Positions 1-5,468 of a DNA stretch of 8,581 bases are shown one piece after another. How positions within the stretch are numbered: position 1 is the stretch's first letter; each line of letters begins with the position of its first letter. The notes beneath the pieces were generated by a model, which was given only the letters and a program-made list of their open reading frames with translations, was not told where the DNA came from and searched no databases. Origin of the DNA: Chloroflexota bacterium (lineage in GTDB: Bacteria > Chloroflexota > Anaerolineae > Ardenticatenales > Ardenticatenaceae); assembly GCA_003520455.1 (NCBI GenBank), contig DOUV01000466.1, forward strand, positions 1-8,581, written 5' to 3'. The position numbers were made by a program, and so were the translations under genes.

Positions 1-611
1 GGCTCGTCCGGCGCCACGCGCAGGTCGCTGCGGCGCAGCGACGTCACCATGTTGCCGAAGTGATCGATGTGGAGGATCTCGCCATGCCACACACCATGCT
101 CGTCGTGGAACCGGCGCGGGGCGGGCAACATCACCAGGTCGGCTGGCTCCAGTGCTGGTCCCAGCGCTTCCAGGGGGACTCCCGCTGCCAGGTGAGCGCC
201 CGCCGGTGCGAAGACATCGCGTCCGTGGAAGGTGATGCTGATCTGCGGGAGCTGGTAGCGCCGCTCGGCGAGGATCACCGCCGCATCGGCCGGGGCCTCA
301 CGCAACACCAGACTGAGTACCCCGTTGTCGGGCGCGACGAAGATGTACCCGCCGGTTCGGATCGCCACCGGGCGGCGGGCACTCCCCACGCCAGGATCCA
401 CAACGGTGACGAAAATCGTCCCGGGCGGGAAGTACGGCACCGCGATCGACAACGAGTAGGCGCCGTGCCGCACGTCCTGCGGTCGGATCTCGTGGGTCAA
501 ATCCACCACCCGCGCGGTGGGCGCGATTCCGGCGATGACCCCCTTCATGACCCCAACGTAGATATCTGCAGTGCCAAAATCGGTAGTCAGTACAATCAGT
601 GGCCCGGCCAT
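1..611 (-). CDS. SAM hydroxide adenosyltransferase (DUF62 / SAM hydrolase), 3' end cut by window edge
   Basis: This enzyme family splits S-adenosylmethionine with water (hydroxide) into adenosine and methionine in the cytoplasm. The minus strand reads open from ATG at 611-609 to the left edge, giving 203 residues; family members are usually about 250-280 residues, so the C-terminal end is missing. Family motifs are in order: TTDFG (9-13) followed by DIYVGVMKGVI (16-26), VVDPGVG (70-76), FVAPDNGVL (91-99), TFHGRDVFAPA (127-137) and HIDHFGNMVT (181-190). The catalytic Asp/Arg/His of the family would be D72, R79 and H129; the D-to-R spacing of seven matches what I recall of the archaeal enzyme. 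The start is fixed by GGAGGTG at 626-620, eight bases upstream, and by a promoter just beyond it. It is divergent from the TPR gene. Fluorinases and chlorinases share this fold, but the FHGRD motif and the general context fit the hydrolase. The family assignment is firm; the physiological role is unclear. Confidence 0.93.
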   Translation of the reverse strand, partial: MAGPLIVLTTDFGTADIYVGVMKGVIAGIAPTARVVDLTHEIRPQDVRHGAYSLSIAVPYFPPGTIFVTVVDPGVGSARRPVAIRTGGYIFVAPDNGVLSLVLREAPADAAVILAERRYQLPQISITFHGRDVFAPAGAHLAAGVPLEALGPALEPADLVMLPAPRRFHDEHGVWHGEILHIDHFGNMVTSLRRSDLRVAPDE

Positions 612-619
612 GACCTCAA

Positions 620-626
620 CACCTCC
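620..626 (-). promoter_or_regulatory. Ribosome binding site for the SAM hydrolase gene
   Basis: GGAGGTG on the minus strand lies eight bases before the ATG at 611. This strong match to anti-Shine-Dalgarno decides the start codon. Confidence 0.75.
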
Positions 627-634
627 AACGTGGG

Positions 635-663
635 AGCATAACACCCGGCCAGACCAGCGTCAA
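635..663 (-). promoter_or_regulatory. Sigma-70-type promoter for the SAM hydrolase gene
   Basis: On the minus strand TTGACG (663-658) and TATGCT (640-635) are separated by exactly 17 bases. These match the -35 consensus at five of six positions and the -10 consensus at four of six. The predicted transcript start, near 628, falls at the edge of the ribosome binding site, so the 5' leader would be only about 17 bases, leaving no room for a riboswitch. Confidence 0.65.
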
Positions 664-834
664 CTGCGTCGTGAATCGAGTGGCGGCGGGCTGATCCATG
701 CTCGCGTCATCACGCTTCAGGTTTCACGATGAACGGCGGCGGTGCGGACAACCCACGGGTCCATTGAGCGGCGAGCTGCGGGCGCAGCACGCGCATCAGG
801 ATAGGATCAGCCCCTAAAGTACCATGCACAGGGC

Positions 835-863
835 TTGAGTTTGCCCGGACGCTCCCCTATAAT
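835..863 (+). promoter_or_regulatory. Sigma-70-type promoter for the TPR gene
   Basis: TTGAGT (835-840), a 17-base spacer and a perfect TATAAT (858-863) precede the TPR gene. Transcription would begin near 870, giving a leader of about 38 bases that contains the ribosome binding site AAAGGAG (892-898). Confidence 0.75.
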
Positions 864-907
864 CTGTCAGGGACTGTGTGTCCTTGAAGCGAAAGGAGTT
901 GACCGGC

Positions 908-2053
908 ATGGCCAGTTTGGCGCACGCCAGTGCGGAATTCGTTCAAGCTCTGCGACGCGGACTCGCGGCGTACGATGCGGGTGACCACGAGCAGGCCTAC
1001 GACGAGTTCTCTCAAGCACTGGACATCGAGCCGGATAACGTGTGGGGCCTGCTCTGGAAAGGCGCCACCGCGCCCAGCCCGGCGACCGCAGCCATGTGGC
1101 TGGAGCAGGCGCTGGCGCTCGACCCCGAGAACGAACACGCTGAGGCAGGTCTTGCCTGGGCCAAGAGCCGCATGGATGGAGCGTCCGTGGGCGGCTCGAC
1201 GCAACTCGCGCTGCCTGAATCTGAGAGGCTGGCCCCCGACTGGAGTGCTGAAGAGGCCGCACGGACCGGCGAAGCGGAAGAGGAAGCCGATCTTTCCTGG
1301 CTGGGTGATCTCCCGGCAGGGGAGGAGGAGGCCGCCGAGTCGGTCCAACGAGCCGAGGAAGATGAGGCCGAAAGCCCCCAGACTGAAGCCGGCGACATCG
1401 AGCTCGCCTCCGCGGATGACGAGGACCTCCCTGATTGGTTGCGAGATATCCAGGAGGCCGCCGATGATGACGTGCCGGATTGGCTTCGCAATGCCGAGAC
1501 GCCCAGTCCGCCCGAAGTCGAGGCTGACCTCCCGGATTGGCTCAGCGGCGATTTGACACCGACGGGCGACGAGGTGGAACGGACCCTCCTGAACGCCGAG
1601 GAGCCAACCGCCAGCGCCCTACCCGATTGGCTCGCGGCGGAAGAGACCCAGATCGATACCAGCCGCAGGGCCGAGGGCTCCCTCCCCCCCAGCGATGCAG
1701 GCGTCGAGGCGTACCAGGCCGGGTTACTGGCCTACGAGGAAAACCGTCTGGACGAGGCCTTGCGTGCCTTCGAGCGCACCGTCAAACTTGACCCCAGCCA
1801 TGTTGAGGCCCATAACTATCTTGGGAGCGTCTATTTCCTTCAGGGGCGGACGGACGAAGCCGTTCGCGCCTTTAACCAGGCGCTCGAACTCGACCCAGAT
1901 CATGCCGAGAGCTATCTCAACCTCGGCCTGGTCTACCAGGAGACGAACCAGCCGGCCCAGGCCATCCAGATGTTCGAGCGCTACCTGGAACTCGAACCTG
2001 ATAGCTCGATTGCCGGTGAGGTGCAGGGCTTCGTCCGCGACCTGCGCGGTTAG
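908..2053 (+). CDS. Acidic tetratricopeptide-repeat protein with PDWL motifs
   Basis: The 381-residue protein has no signal peptide or membrane segment, so it should be cytoplasmic. Residues 8-89 form about two TPR units, with hallmark residues such as YDAGDHEQAYDEFSQALDIEP (22-42; flanking residues fit a TPR helix pair). Residues 90-262 are a very acidic, probably disordered linker carrying LPDWL or VPDWL at 174-178, 189-193, 208-212 and 238-242. Residues 264-381 contain three canonical TPRs, each ending in an LDP or LEP turn (for example KLDPSHVEAHNYLG, 293-306). TPR arrays bind partner proteins; no enzymatic motif is visible. ATG at 908 is chosen over the in-frame GTG at 878 because AAAGGAG (892-898) lies nine bases before it and because 878 sits almost at the predicted transcript start. 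An intrinsic terminator follows, so the gene is probably monocistronic. Partner and pathway are unknown. Confidence 0.9.
   Translation: MASLAHASAEFVQALRRGLAAYDAGDHEQAYDEFSQALDIEPDNVWGLLWKGATAPSPATAAMWLEQALALDPENEHAEAGLAWAKSRMDGASVGGSTQLALPESERLAPDWSAEEAARTGEAEEEADLSWLGDLPAGEEEAAESVQRAEEDEAESPQTEAGDIELASADDEDLPDWLRDIQEAADDDVPDWLRNAETPSPPEVEADLPDWLSGDLTPTGDEVERTLLNAEEPTASALPDWLAAEETQIDTSRRAEGSLPPSDAGVEAYQAGLLAYEENRLDEALRAFERTVKLDPSHVEAHNYLGSVYFLQGRTDEAVRAFNQALELDPDHAESYLNLGLVYQETNQPAQAIQMFERYLELEPDSSIAGEVQGFVRDLRG
1427..1633 (+). repeat. Four PDWL-motif repeats inside the TPR gene
   Basis: Copies of (L/V)PDWL are encoded at 1427-1441, 1472-1486, 1529-1543 and 1619-1633. At the DNA level they share a core close to CC-N-GATTGG-N-T. 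The spacing is irregular (45, 57 and 90 bases, all multiples of three). This points to a short linear protein motif kept by selection rather than a tandem DNA repeat. Confidence 0.7.
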
Positions 2054-2085
2054 CCGCTGACAATCCAGACCAACATCGTGAGATC

Positions 2086-2115
2086 GCGCCTCGTTCACTG
2101 CGAGGCGCTTTTTTT
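2086..2115 (+). terminator. Strong intrinsic terminator after the TPR gene
   Basis: GCGCCTCG (2086-2093) pairs perfectly with CGAGGCGC (2101-2108) around a seven-base loop. Seven T residues (2109-2115) follow directly. The hairpin starts 32 bases past the TPR stop codon. Confidence 0.92.
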
Positions 2116-2125
2116 GGGGTGCAGA

Positions 2126-2365
2126 GTGAAACCTCTGGTCTACTGGGCCCGAGCCGAAAAATGGCGCATTCGTCCCACCCACAAAACCGACGCTGAAATC
2201 CGCGGCACCCTGCTCGACCCTGAGGGCCAGCCGCATCCCTTCTGCTATGATCGCCACTGTCTGATTCTCGAGATCAAGAATGGAGCGAAGGCTGGCCGCT
2301 GGCAGCTCGACGAGTGGGGGGTCCCTACTCCCCTGGATGAAGCGCGCCGGGGAGGTCGCGATTGA
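2126..2365 (+). CDS. Small hypothetical protein, 79 residues
   Basis: I do not recognise this protein. It is soluble, rich in charged and aromatic residues (four Trp and two Tyr), and has two Cys (40 and 45) flanking YDRH. Its core alternates strand-like stretches such as HCLILEIKNG (44-53) and GRWQLDEWG (57-65), suggesting a small beta-rich domain. The open frame extends upstream to a GTG at 2078, but that start would lie before the terminator hairpin and would translate the hairpin and T-run. GTG at 2126, just after the T-run and behind GGGGTG (2116-2121), is more reasonable although the spacing is short. The gene must be read by leak-through of the terminator or from an unseen promoter. 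Its stop codon overlaps the -35 box of the next gene. Codon choice resembles that of its neighbours, which supports it being real. Confidence 0.55.
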   Translation: MKPLVYWARAEKWRIRPTHKTDAEIRGTLLDPEGQPHPFCYDRHCLILEIKNGAKAGRWQLDEWGVPTPLDEARRGGRD

Positions 2366-2391
2366 CAATCGACGGCTCCTTGTGACAGAAT
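2362..2391 (+). promoter_or_regulatory. Promoter for the DUF1992 gene
   Basis: A perfect -35 box TTGACA (2362-2367) is followed after 18 bases by CAGAAT (2386-2391), four of six matches to the -10 consensus. Transcription would start near 2398. The -35 box overlaps the TGA stop of the preceding small gene (2363-2365). Confidence 0.5.
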
Positions 2392-2429
2392 GAACGAGAC
2401 GGGTATCGATCGCCCCGAACAGCGGAAGG

Positions 2430-2954
2430 ATGATGGACAGAGACTCGCAGCGCTGGGAGCGCCTGGTTGACCGATTGATCAATGAGGCCCGCGAACGCGG
2501 TGAGTTCGATCCGAAGGGAACCGCCGGACGCCGGCTGACCGACGACCACGGCGATGCCTTCGAAGGCGACATGTGGCTGGCTAACAAGGTCCTCAACAAT
2601 GGGGGCTACGCCCCGGAGTTCATCCTTTTGAACCAGGAGATTGAGGCCGACGTCCAGCGCTTGCGAGCGACACTGCGCGCTGGCGCGCGCCGTCGCAAGC
2701 GCCTGCGGGCCGAGGCCGAACGCTTGCAGGGTTCCCTGGCAGAGCGCTACCGGCAAGAGGCTGAGGCCGGATGGCAGCAGGCGCTCGCCGAGACCGAGCG
2801 CCGCGTCCCGGAAGTTAACGATAAGATTTTGACCTTCAATCTCAAGAATCGCGTGCCCAACATGCACCGCTACCGCGTCCAACTCGAGGCGCTGGCAGCG
2901 GAGGTCGCGGCCGAAGTGGAGGCCGAGGAGGGATCGCCTTCCGGCATAGCCTGA
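2430..2954 (+). CDS. DUF1992 (DnaJC28-like conserved domain) protein
   Basis: The protein has 174 residues. The DUF1992 domain covers about residues 8-75: it opens with LVDRLINEARERGEFD (12-27), continues with DMWLANKVLNNGGYAPEFI (47-65) and ends in a short helix. A helical, probably coiled-coil segment rich in Arg and Glu follows (66-126). The C-terminal block VNDKILTFNLKNRVP (129-143) is also typical of bacterial family members. The domain is named after animal DnaJ subfamily C member 28, but there is no J domain or HPD motif here, so no co-chaperone activity should be assumed. Role unknown; no signal peptide or membrane segment. Two adjacent ATGs (2430 and 2433) are possible; GGAAGG at 2424-2429 lies very close to both, and 2433 has the slightly better spacing. 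An in-frame stop at 2391-2393 rules out an earlier start. Confidence 0.88.
   Translation: MMDRDSQRWERLVDRLINEARERGEFDPKGTAGRRLTDDHGDAFEGDMWLANKVLNNGGYAPEFILLNQEIEADVQRLRATLRAGARRRKRLRAEAERLQGSLAERYRQEAEAGWQQALAETERRVPEVNDKILTFNLKNRVPNMHRYRVQLEALAAEVAAEVEAEEGSPSGIA
2657..2702. repeat. Perfect 10-bp inverted repeat inside the DUF1992 gene
   Basis: GCGCTTGCGA (2657-2666) and TCGCAAGCGC (2693-2702) are exact reverse complements around 26 bases, which themselves contain alternating GC blocks. It falls in the Arg-rich helical part of the protein and may simply reflect arginine codons. Confidence 0.4.
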
Positions 2955-3026
2955 ACCGATGCCCGCCATACCAACCGGTGGAGTGGATCGCGCTGGTGCT
3001 TCGGGCAGACCGAGGCGGTGGCCGCC

Positions 3027-3167
3027 ATGCTCCTCCAGCGCGATCATCTGTGGGAGCATCATCGATCGGACACCGCTGAAAAACCGTGGCCCAGGCTTCC
3101 TGTCGCAGACGACCCCGAAATCGACCGGGGAGAACCCCGCCGCCGAGCTGACGCATCAAAGGTGTGA
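3027..3167 (+). CDS. Possible small protein of 46 residues, unknown
   Basis: An ATG at 3027 opens 46 codons ending with TGA at 3165-3167; GAGG about eleven bases upstream could serve as a ribosome binding site. The product is soluble and charged, with WEHH and WPRLPVADDPEIDRGEP as recognisable stretches. Its composition looks more like a real protein than the Ser/Cys/Pro-rich readings of the other frames. The same frame is open back to the DUF1992 stop codon (2952-2954), so this could also be the tail of a decayed or read-through longer protein. I recognise no family. Confidence is low because of its size. Confidence 0.25.
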   Translation: MLLQRDHLWEHHRSDTAEKPWPRLPVADDPEIDRGEPRRRADASKV

Positions 3168-3183
3168 GTGCCGGGTGCGTCAG
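3148..3183. repeat. Inverted repeat upstream of the glycosyltransferase gene
   Basis: CTGACGCA (3148-3155) and TGCGTCAG (3176-3183) are exact reverse complements, extendable inward by one G-T and one C-G pair, leaving a 16-base loop. AGTGCCGG also occurs twice as a direct repeat at 3167-3174 and 3182-3189. No T-run follows directly, the nearest being at 3201-3205, so a classical terminator is unlikely. Confidence 0.4.
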
Positions 3184-3225
3184 TGCCGGCGAGCGGGGAC
3201 TTTTTAGGCACCTGGGGGCTATTCA

Positions 3226-4407
3226 ATGCTCGAATTGGTGGCGATGACACTCTATACCCTTGCTCTCGCCGGGAGTGCCCTCTGGACCGAGCAAAAACTG
3301 CAGCGAGCGCCAGTCCTCCCCATGACCGCCAACGTCCAGAATGGCGATCGGGTCGCGGTGATCGTACCAGCTCGCAACGAGGCCCACAACATCGCGCGCT
3401 GCGTCCGGAGTCTGCTGGACCAGTTCTATCCGGCGCTGGATCTGATCGTGGTCGATGATCAGTCCACCGATGCGACGCCCGAGATCGTCGCCGCGCTCCA
3501 GTCCAAACACCCGCCCGGCGCCCATCTGCACCTGCTGCGCACGCCCGAGCTCCCACCCGGTTGGTTCGGGAAACCACACGCCGCCTGGATAGGCGCCCAG
3601 CATCCGGCCGCCCGCACCGCCGACTGGCTCCTCTTCGTGGATGCTGACACCAGGTCCCACCCGGCGCTGGTGAGCAGTGGCCTGGCCTTTGCCCGCAATC
3701 TGGGAGTGGACCTGCTCTCGATCTTTAGCCAGCAGGTGCTCTGCACAGTGTGGGAGCGGCTGATCATGCCGCACATCTTCTACGTCATCGCGATCAGCTT
3801 CGACTGGCGGCGCGTCAACGACCCGTCCGACCCGTTGGCGATCGCCAACGGCCAGTTCATCCTGATCCGGCGCGCCATCTACGATGCGGTCGGCGGCCAC
3901 CGCGCCGTACGCGCGGCTATCGCCGAGGACCAGCAGCTGGCGGAGATCACCAAGCGAGCCGGGTACCGCCTCTTCCTGGCAGATGGCCGTGAATTGATGA
4001 CAACTCGGATGTACACCTCGCTCGGGGAGATCTGGGAGGGATGGAGCAAGAACGCCTATCTGGGGTTGGGCGAGCGGGCGTACCTCCTCGCTCTCGCCGC
4101 CCTTGGTGGAGTGGCGGGCGGGATCGGGCCGTTCCTCCTGGCCTCGTGGGCGCTCCGGCGCCTGGCGCGTCACCCCGGCCGTTCCTCGGCACTCATGAGT
4201 CTCGAGGCGTTCGGATTGCTCGGCCTCATTCTGCGCAACCGCTGGATCGTCATGCGGGAGCTCGACGTGCCGCGCTGGTACACCTTCACGCTGCCACTGG
4301 GCGCGCTCCTCAGCATCGGGATTGCGTTCACGGCGTGGTGGCAAGTGGTGTCGGGACGAGGTGTGACCTGGAAGGGGCGGCGGTACGCGCGGGTGGGGGC
4401 TTCTTGA
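3226..4407 (+). CDS. Membrane-anchored family 2 glycosyltransferase (HpnB/CrtQ-like)
   Basis: The 393-residue protein has one N-terminal membrane segment (about 3-19), a GT-A catalytic domain, and C-terminal membrane segments near 285-308, 322-337 and 352-374. GT2 motifs are clear: VPARNE (47-52) at the nucleotide-binding start, VDDQSTD (76-82), GWFGKPHA (112-119), the metal-binding DAD (139-141), NGQF (208-211), the likely catalytic acid pair ED (234-235), and GWSKN (272-276). The spacing and the KGRRY C-terminus (383-387) resemble enzymes annotated as hopene-associated HpnB or carotenoid-acid CrtQ glycosyltransferases, which act on lipids at the inner face of the membrane with a nucleotide sugar. 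No hopanoid or carotenoid genes are in the window, so the acceptor is open. ATG at 3226 has GGGGG (3214-3218) seven bases upstream. A hairpin follows the gene, suggesting a single-gene unit. Confidence 0.9.
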   Translation: MLELVAMTLYTLALAGSALWTEQKLQRAPVLPMTANVQNGDRVAVIVPARNEAHNIARCVRSLLDQFYPALDLIVVDDQSTDATPEIVAALQSKHPPGAHLHLLRTPELPPGWFGKPHAAWIGAQHPAARTADWLLFVDADTRSHPALVSSGLAFARNLGVDLLSIFSQQVLCTVWERLIMPHIFYVIAISFDWRRVNDPSDPLAIANGQFILIRRAIYDAVGGHRAVRAAIAEDQQLAEITKRAGYRLFLADGRELMTTRMYTSLGEIWEGWSKNAYLGLGERAYLLALAALGGVAGGIGPFLLASWALRRLARHPGRSSALMSLEAFGLLGLILRNRWIVMRELDVPRWYTFTLPLGALLSIGIAFTAWWQVVSGRGVTWKGRRYARVGAS

Positions 4408-4438
4408 TGGCGGATCGGTTGTTGTGTGAATCGTGATG

Positions 4439-4459
4439 CCGCCACGAGCGTGGCGGTTT
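4439..4459 (+). terminator. Probable weak terminator after the glycosyltransferase gene
   Basis: CCGCCAC (4439-4445) pairs perfectly with GTGGCGG (4450-4456) around the four-base loop GAGC, followed by only three T residues. The stem lies 31 bases after the stop codon. Its position and strength suggest termination, but the T-run is short. Confidence 0.5.
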
Positions 4460-4619
4460 CGAAGCCGTGTGGGGCGTATCTGCGGTCTCAGGTCGATGCG
4501 AGCTTGAACTCTTTGGGCACAGGATCAGGAGGGGTGGAGACAGACGGCCAGTTCCAGGCCAGGTACGAGATCCGCGCACCTCAAGCTCTACTCTCTGGTT
4601 CGCAATCACTCGTTCTGCT

Positions 4620-4626
4620 GAGGTGA
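4620..4626 (+). promoter_or_regulatory. Ribosome binding site for the ABC ATPase gene
   Basis: GAGGTGA at 4620-4626 lies seven bases before the ATG at 4634. The 160 bp between the upstream hairpin and this site should contain the operon promoter, but I could not pick out a convincing -35/-10 pair. Confidence 0.65.
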
Positions 4627-4633
4627 GAAAGAG

Positions 4634-5374
4634 ATGGATACCATTCTTCAAGCGGAGAACGTTCGGAAAAGCTACACGATGGGCACCGTGACGGTGAGTG
4701 CACTCGACGGTGTGAATTTCACTGTCAACAAGGGCGAGTTTGTTGCCATCATGGGGCCGAGCGGCTCGGGCAAGAGTACCCTCTTACACCTGCTGGGCGG
4801 GCTCGACAGTCCGAGCGGTGGTGAGATCACCCTCGCGGGCCAGCGGCTCTCACAACTCAACGACGACGGCATCTCGCTGGTCCGCCGCCGCAATGTCGGG
4901 TTCATCTTTCAGTTCTTTAACCTGGTGCCGACTCTCACGGCCGAGGAGAACATAGCCCTCCCGCTGCTGATTGACGGCCAGAATCTTGGGAAATACCGCC
5001 AGCGAATCGACGATCTGCTCAAGCTCGTGGGACTGGAGGATCGCCGCGACCACAAACCCGACCAGCTTTCAGGCGGCCAACAGCAGCGGGTGGCGATTGC
5101 GCGCGCTTTCGTGACCAACCCCGCCATCGTGTTGGCGGACGAGCCCACCGGCAACCTGGATAGCGGAACCAGCGAGGAGATTCTCGGGCTTCTGCGGCGC
5201 TCCTGCGATGAATTTGGCCAGACCATCGTCATGGTTACCCACGATCCCAAAGCTGCCAGCGTCGCCGATCGTGTCGTCTTTGTGAGAGATGGCCAGGTGG
5301 TCGACGAATTGCGACTTGATGGCAGTCGCAACGCCCAGGCCGTGATGGAGAGATTTGCCGAGATTGAACTTTAA
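4634..5374 (+). CDS. ABC transporter ATP-binding protein, LolD/MacB/FtsE class
   Basis: The 246-residue protein is a complete nucleotide-binding domain, cytoplasmic and membrane-associated through its permease. Walker A is GPSGSGKST (41-49), the Q-loop glutamine is Q93 in [15 protein letters not shown], the ABC signature is [14 protein letters not shown] (145-158), Walker B is IVLADEP (165-171) with catalytic E170, the D-loop is GNLD (173-176) and the switch histidine is H203 in VTHD. The [13 protein letters not shown]-loop region and the DEPTGNLD sequence are typical of the subgroup that pairs with FtsX-like permeases. The length matches that subgroup and no key residue is missing. It is first in a three-gene operon; its ATP cycle would power the permease encoded 94 bases downstream. 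The substrate is not indicated, and macrolide resistance should not be assumed from the MacB resemblance. Confidence 0.96.
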   Translation: MDTILQAENVRKSYTMGTVTVSALDGVNFTVNKGEFVAIMGPSGSGKSTLLHLLGGLDSPSGGEITLAGQRLSQLNDDGISLVRRRNVGFIFQFFNLVPTLTAEENIALPLLIDGQNLGKYRQRIDDLLKLVGLEDRRDHKPDQLSGGQQQRVAIARAFVTNPAIVLADEPTGNLDSGTSEEILGLLRRSCDEFGQTIVMVTHDPKAASVADRVVFVRDGQVVDELRLDGSRNAQAVMERFAEIEL

Positions 5375-5455
5375 TTGGCAAACGTGATGCGTGAAATGTG
5401 GGATTACGTGCGACCGCCCTCGGGCGAGCGTTGGACCTGAACGCGTCGCGTTTGC

Positions 5456-5459
5456 GGAG
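5456..5459 (+). promoter_or_regulatory. Ribosome binding site deciding the permease start
   Basis: GGAG at 5456-5459 stands nine bases before ATG 5469, whereas the earlier in-frame GTG at 5391 has no purine-rich sequence ahead of it. The call is moderate because neither start is close to the usual N-terminus of the family. Confidence 0.45.
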
Positions 5460-5468
5460 CAGGCACGC

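Larger units (their letters stand above)
612..907. other. Divergent intergenic region
   Basis: This stretch of about 300 bp separates the leftward SAM hydrolase gene from the rightward TPR gene. It holds one promoter facing each way, near its two ends. The 170 bp between the promoters (664-834) show no open frame of coding character, no RNA gene and no clear operator palindrome. Confidence 0.6.
2955..3225. other. Gap between the DUF1992 and glycosyltransferase genes
   Basis: Apart from the doubtful small frame at 3027-3167, this 271-bp gap holds an inverted repeat (3148-3183) and a five-T run (3201-3205). No convincing terminator follows the DUF1992 gene, and I found no good -35/-10 pair for the glycosyltransferase gene. 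Confidence 0.4.

Noticed and set aside
60..641. Plus-strand open frame of 193 codons near the left edge
   Set aside because: It is antisense to the SAM hydrolase, whose full motif series is on the minus strand. Its own translation is rich in Arg, His and Gly with no recognisable domain.
857..1348. Several overlapping frames on both strands at the start of the TPR gene
   Set aside because: Arg/Pro/Ser-rich readings that overlap a gene with its own promoter, ribosome binding site and TPR motifs.
1724..2599. Minus-strand open frame of 291 codons spanning the TPR end, terminator and small gene
   Set aside because: It runs opposite to canonical TPRs, across a plus-strand terminator and into the DUF1992 gene. 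No domain is visible, and shadowing explains it.
3223..4344. Minus-strand open frame of 373 codons
   Set aside because: Antisense to the glycosyltransferase, which has every expected GT2 motif. The antisense product shows none.
3226..4407. Calling the glycosyltransferase HpnB and inferring a hopanoid cluster
   Set aside because: No squalene-hopene cyclase or other hopanoid gene is present. The resemblance is equally compatible with carotenoid or other lipid acceptors.
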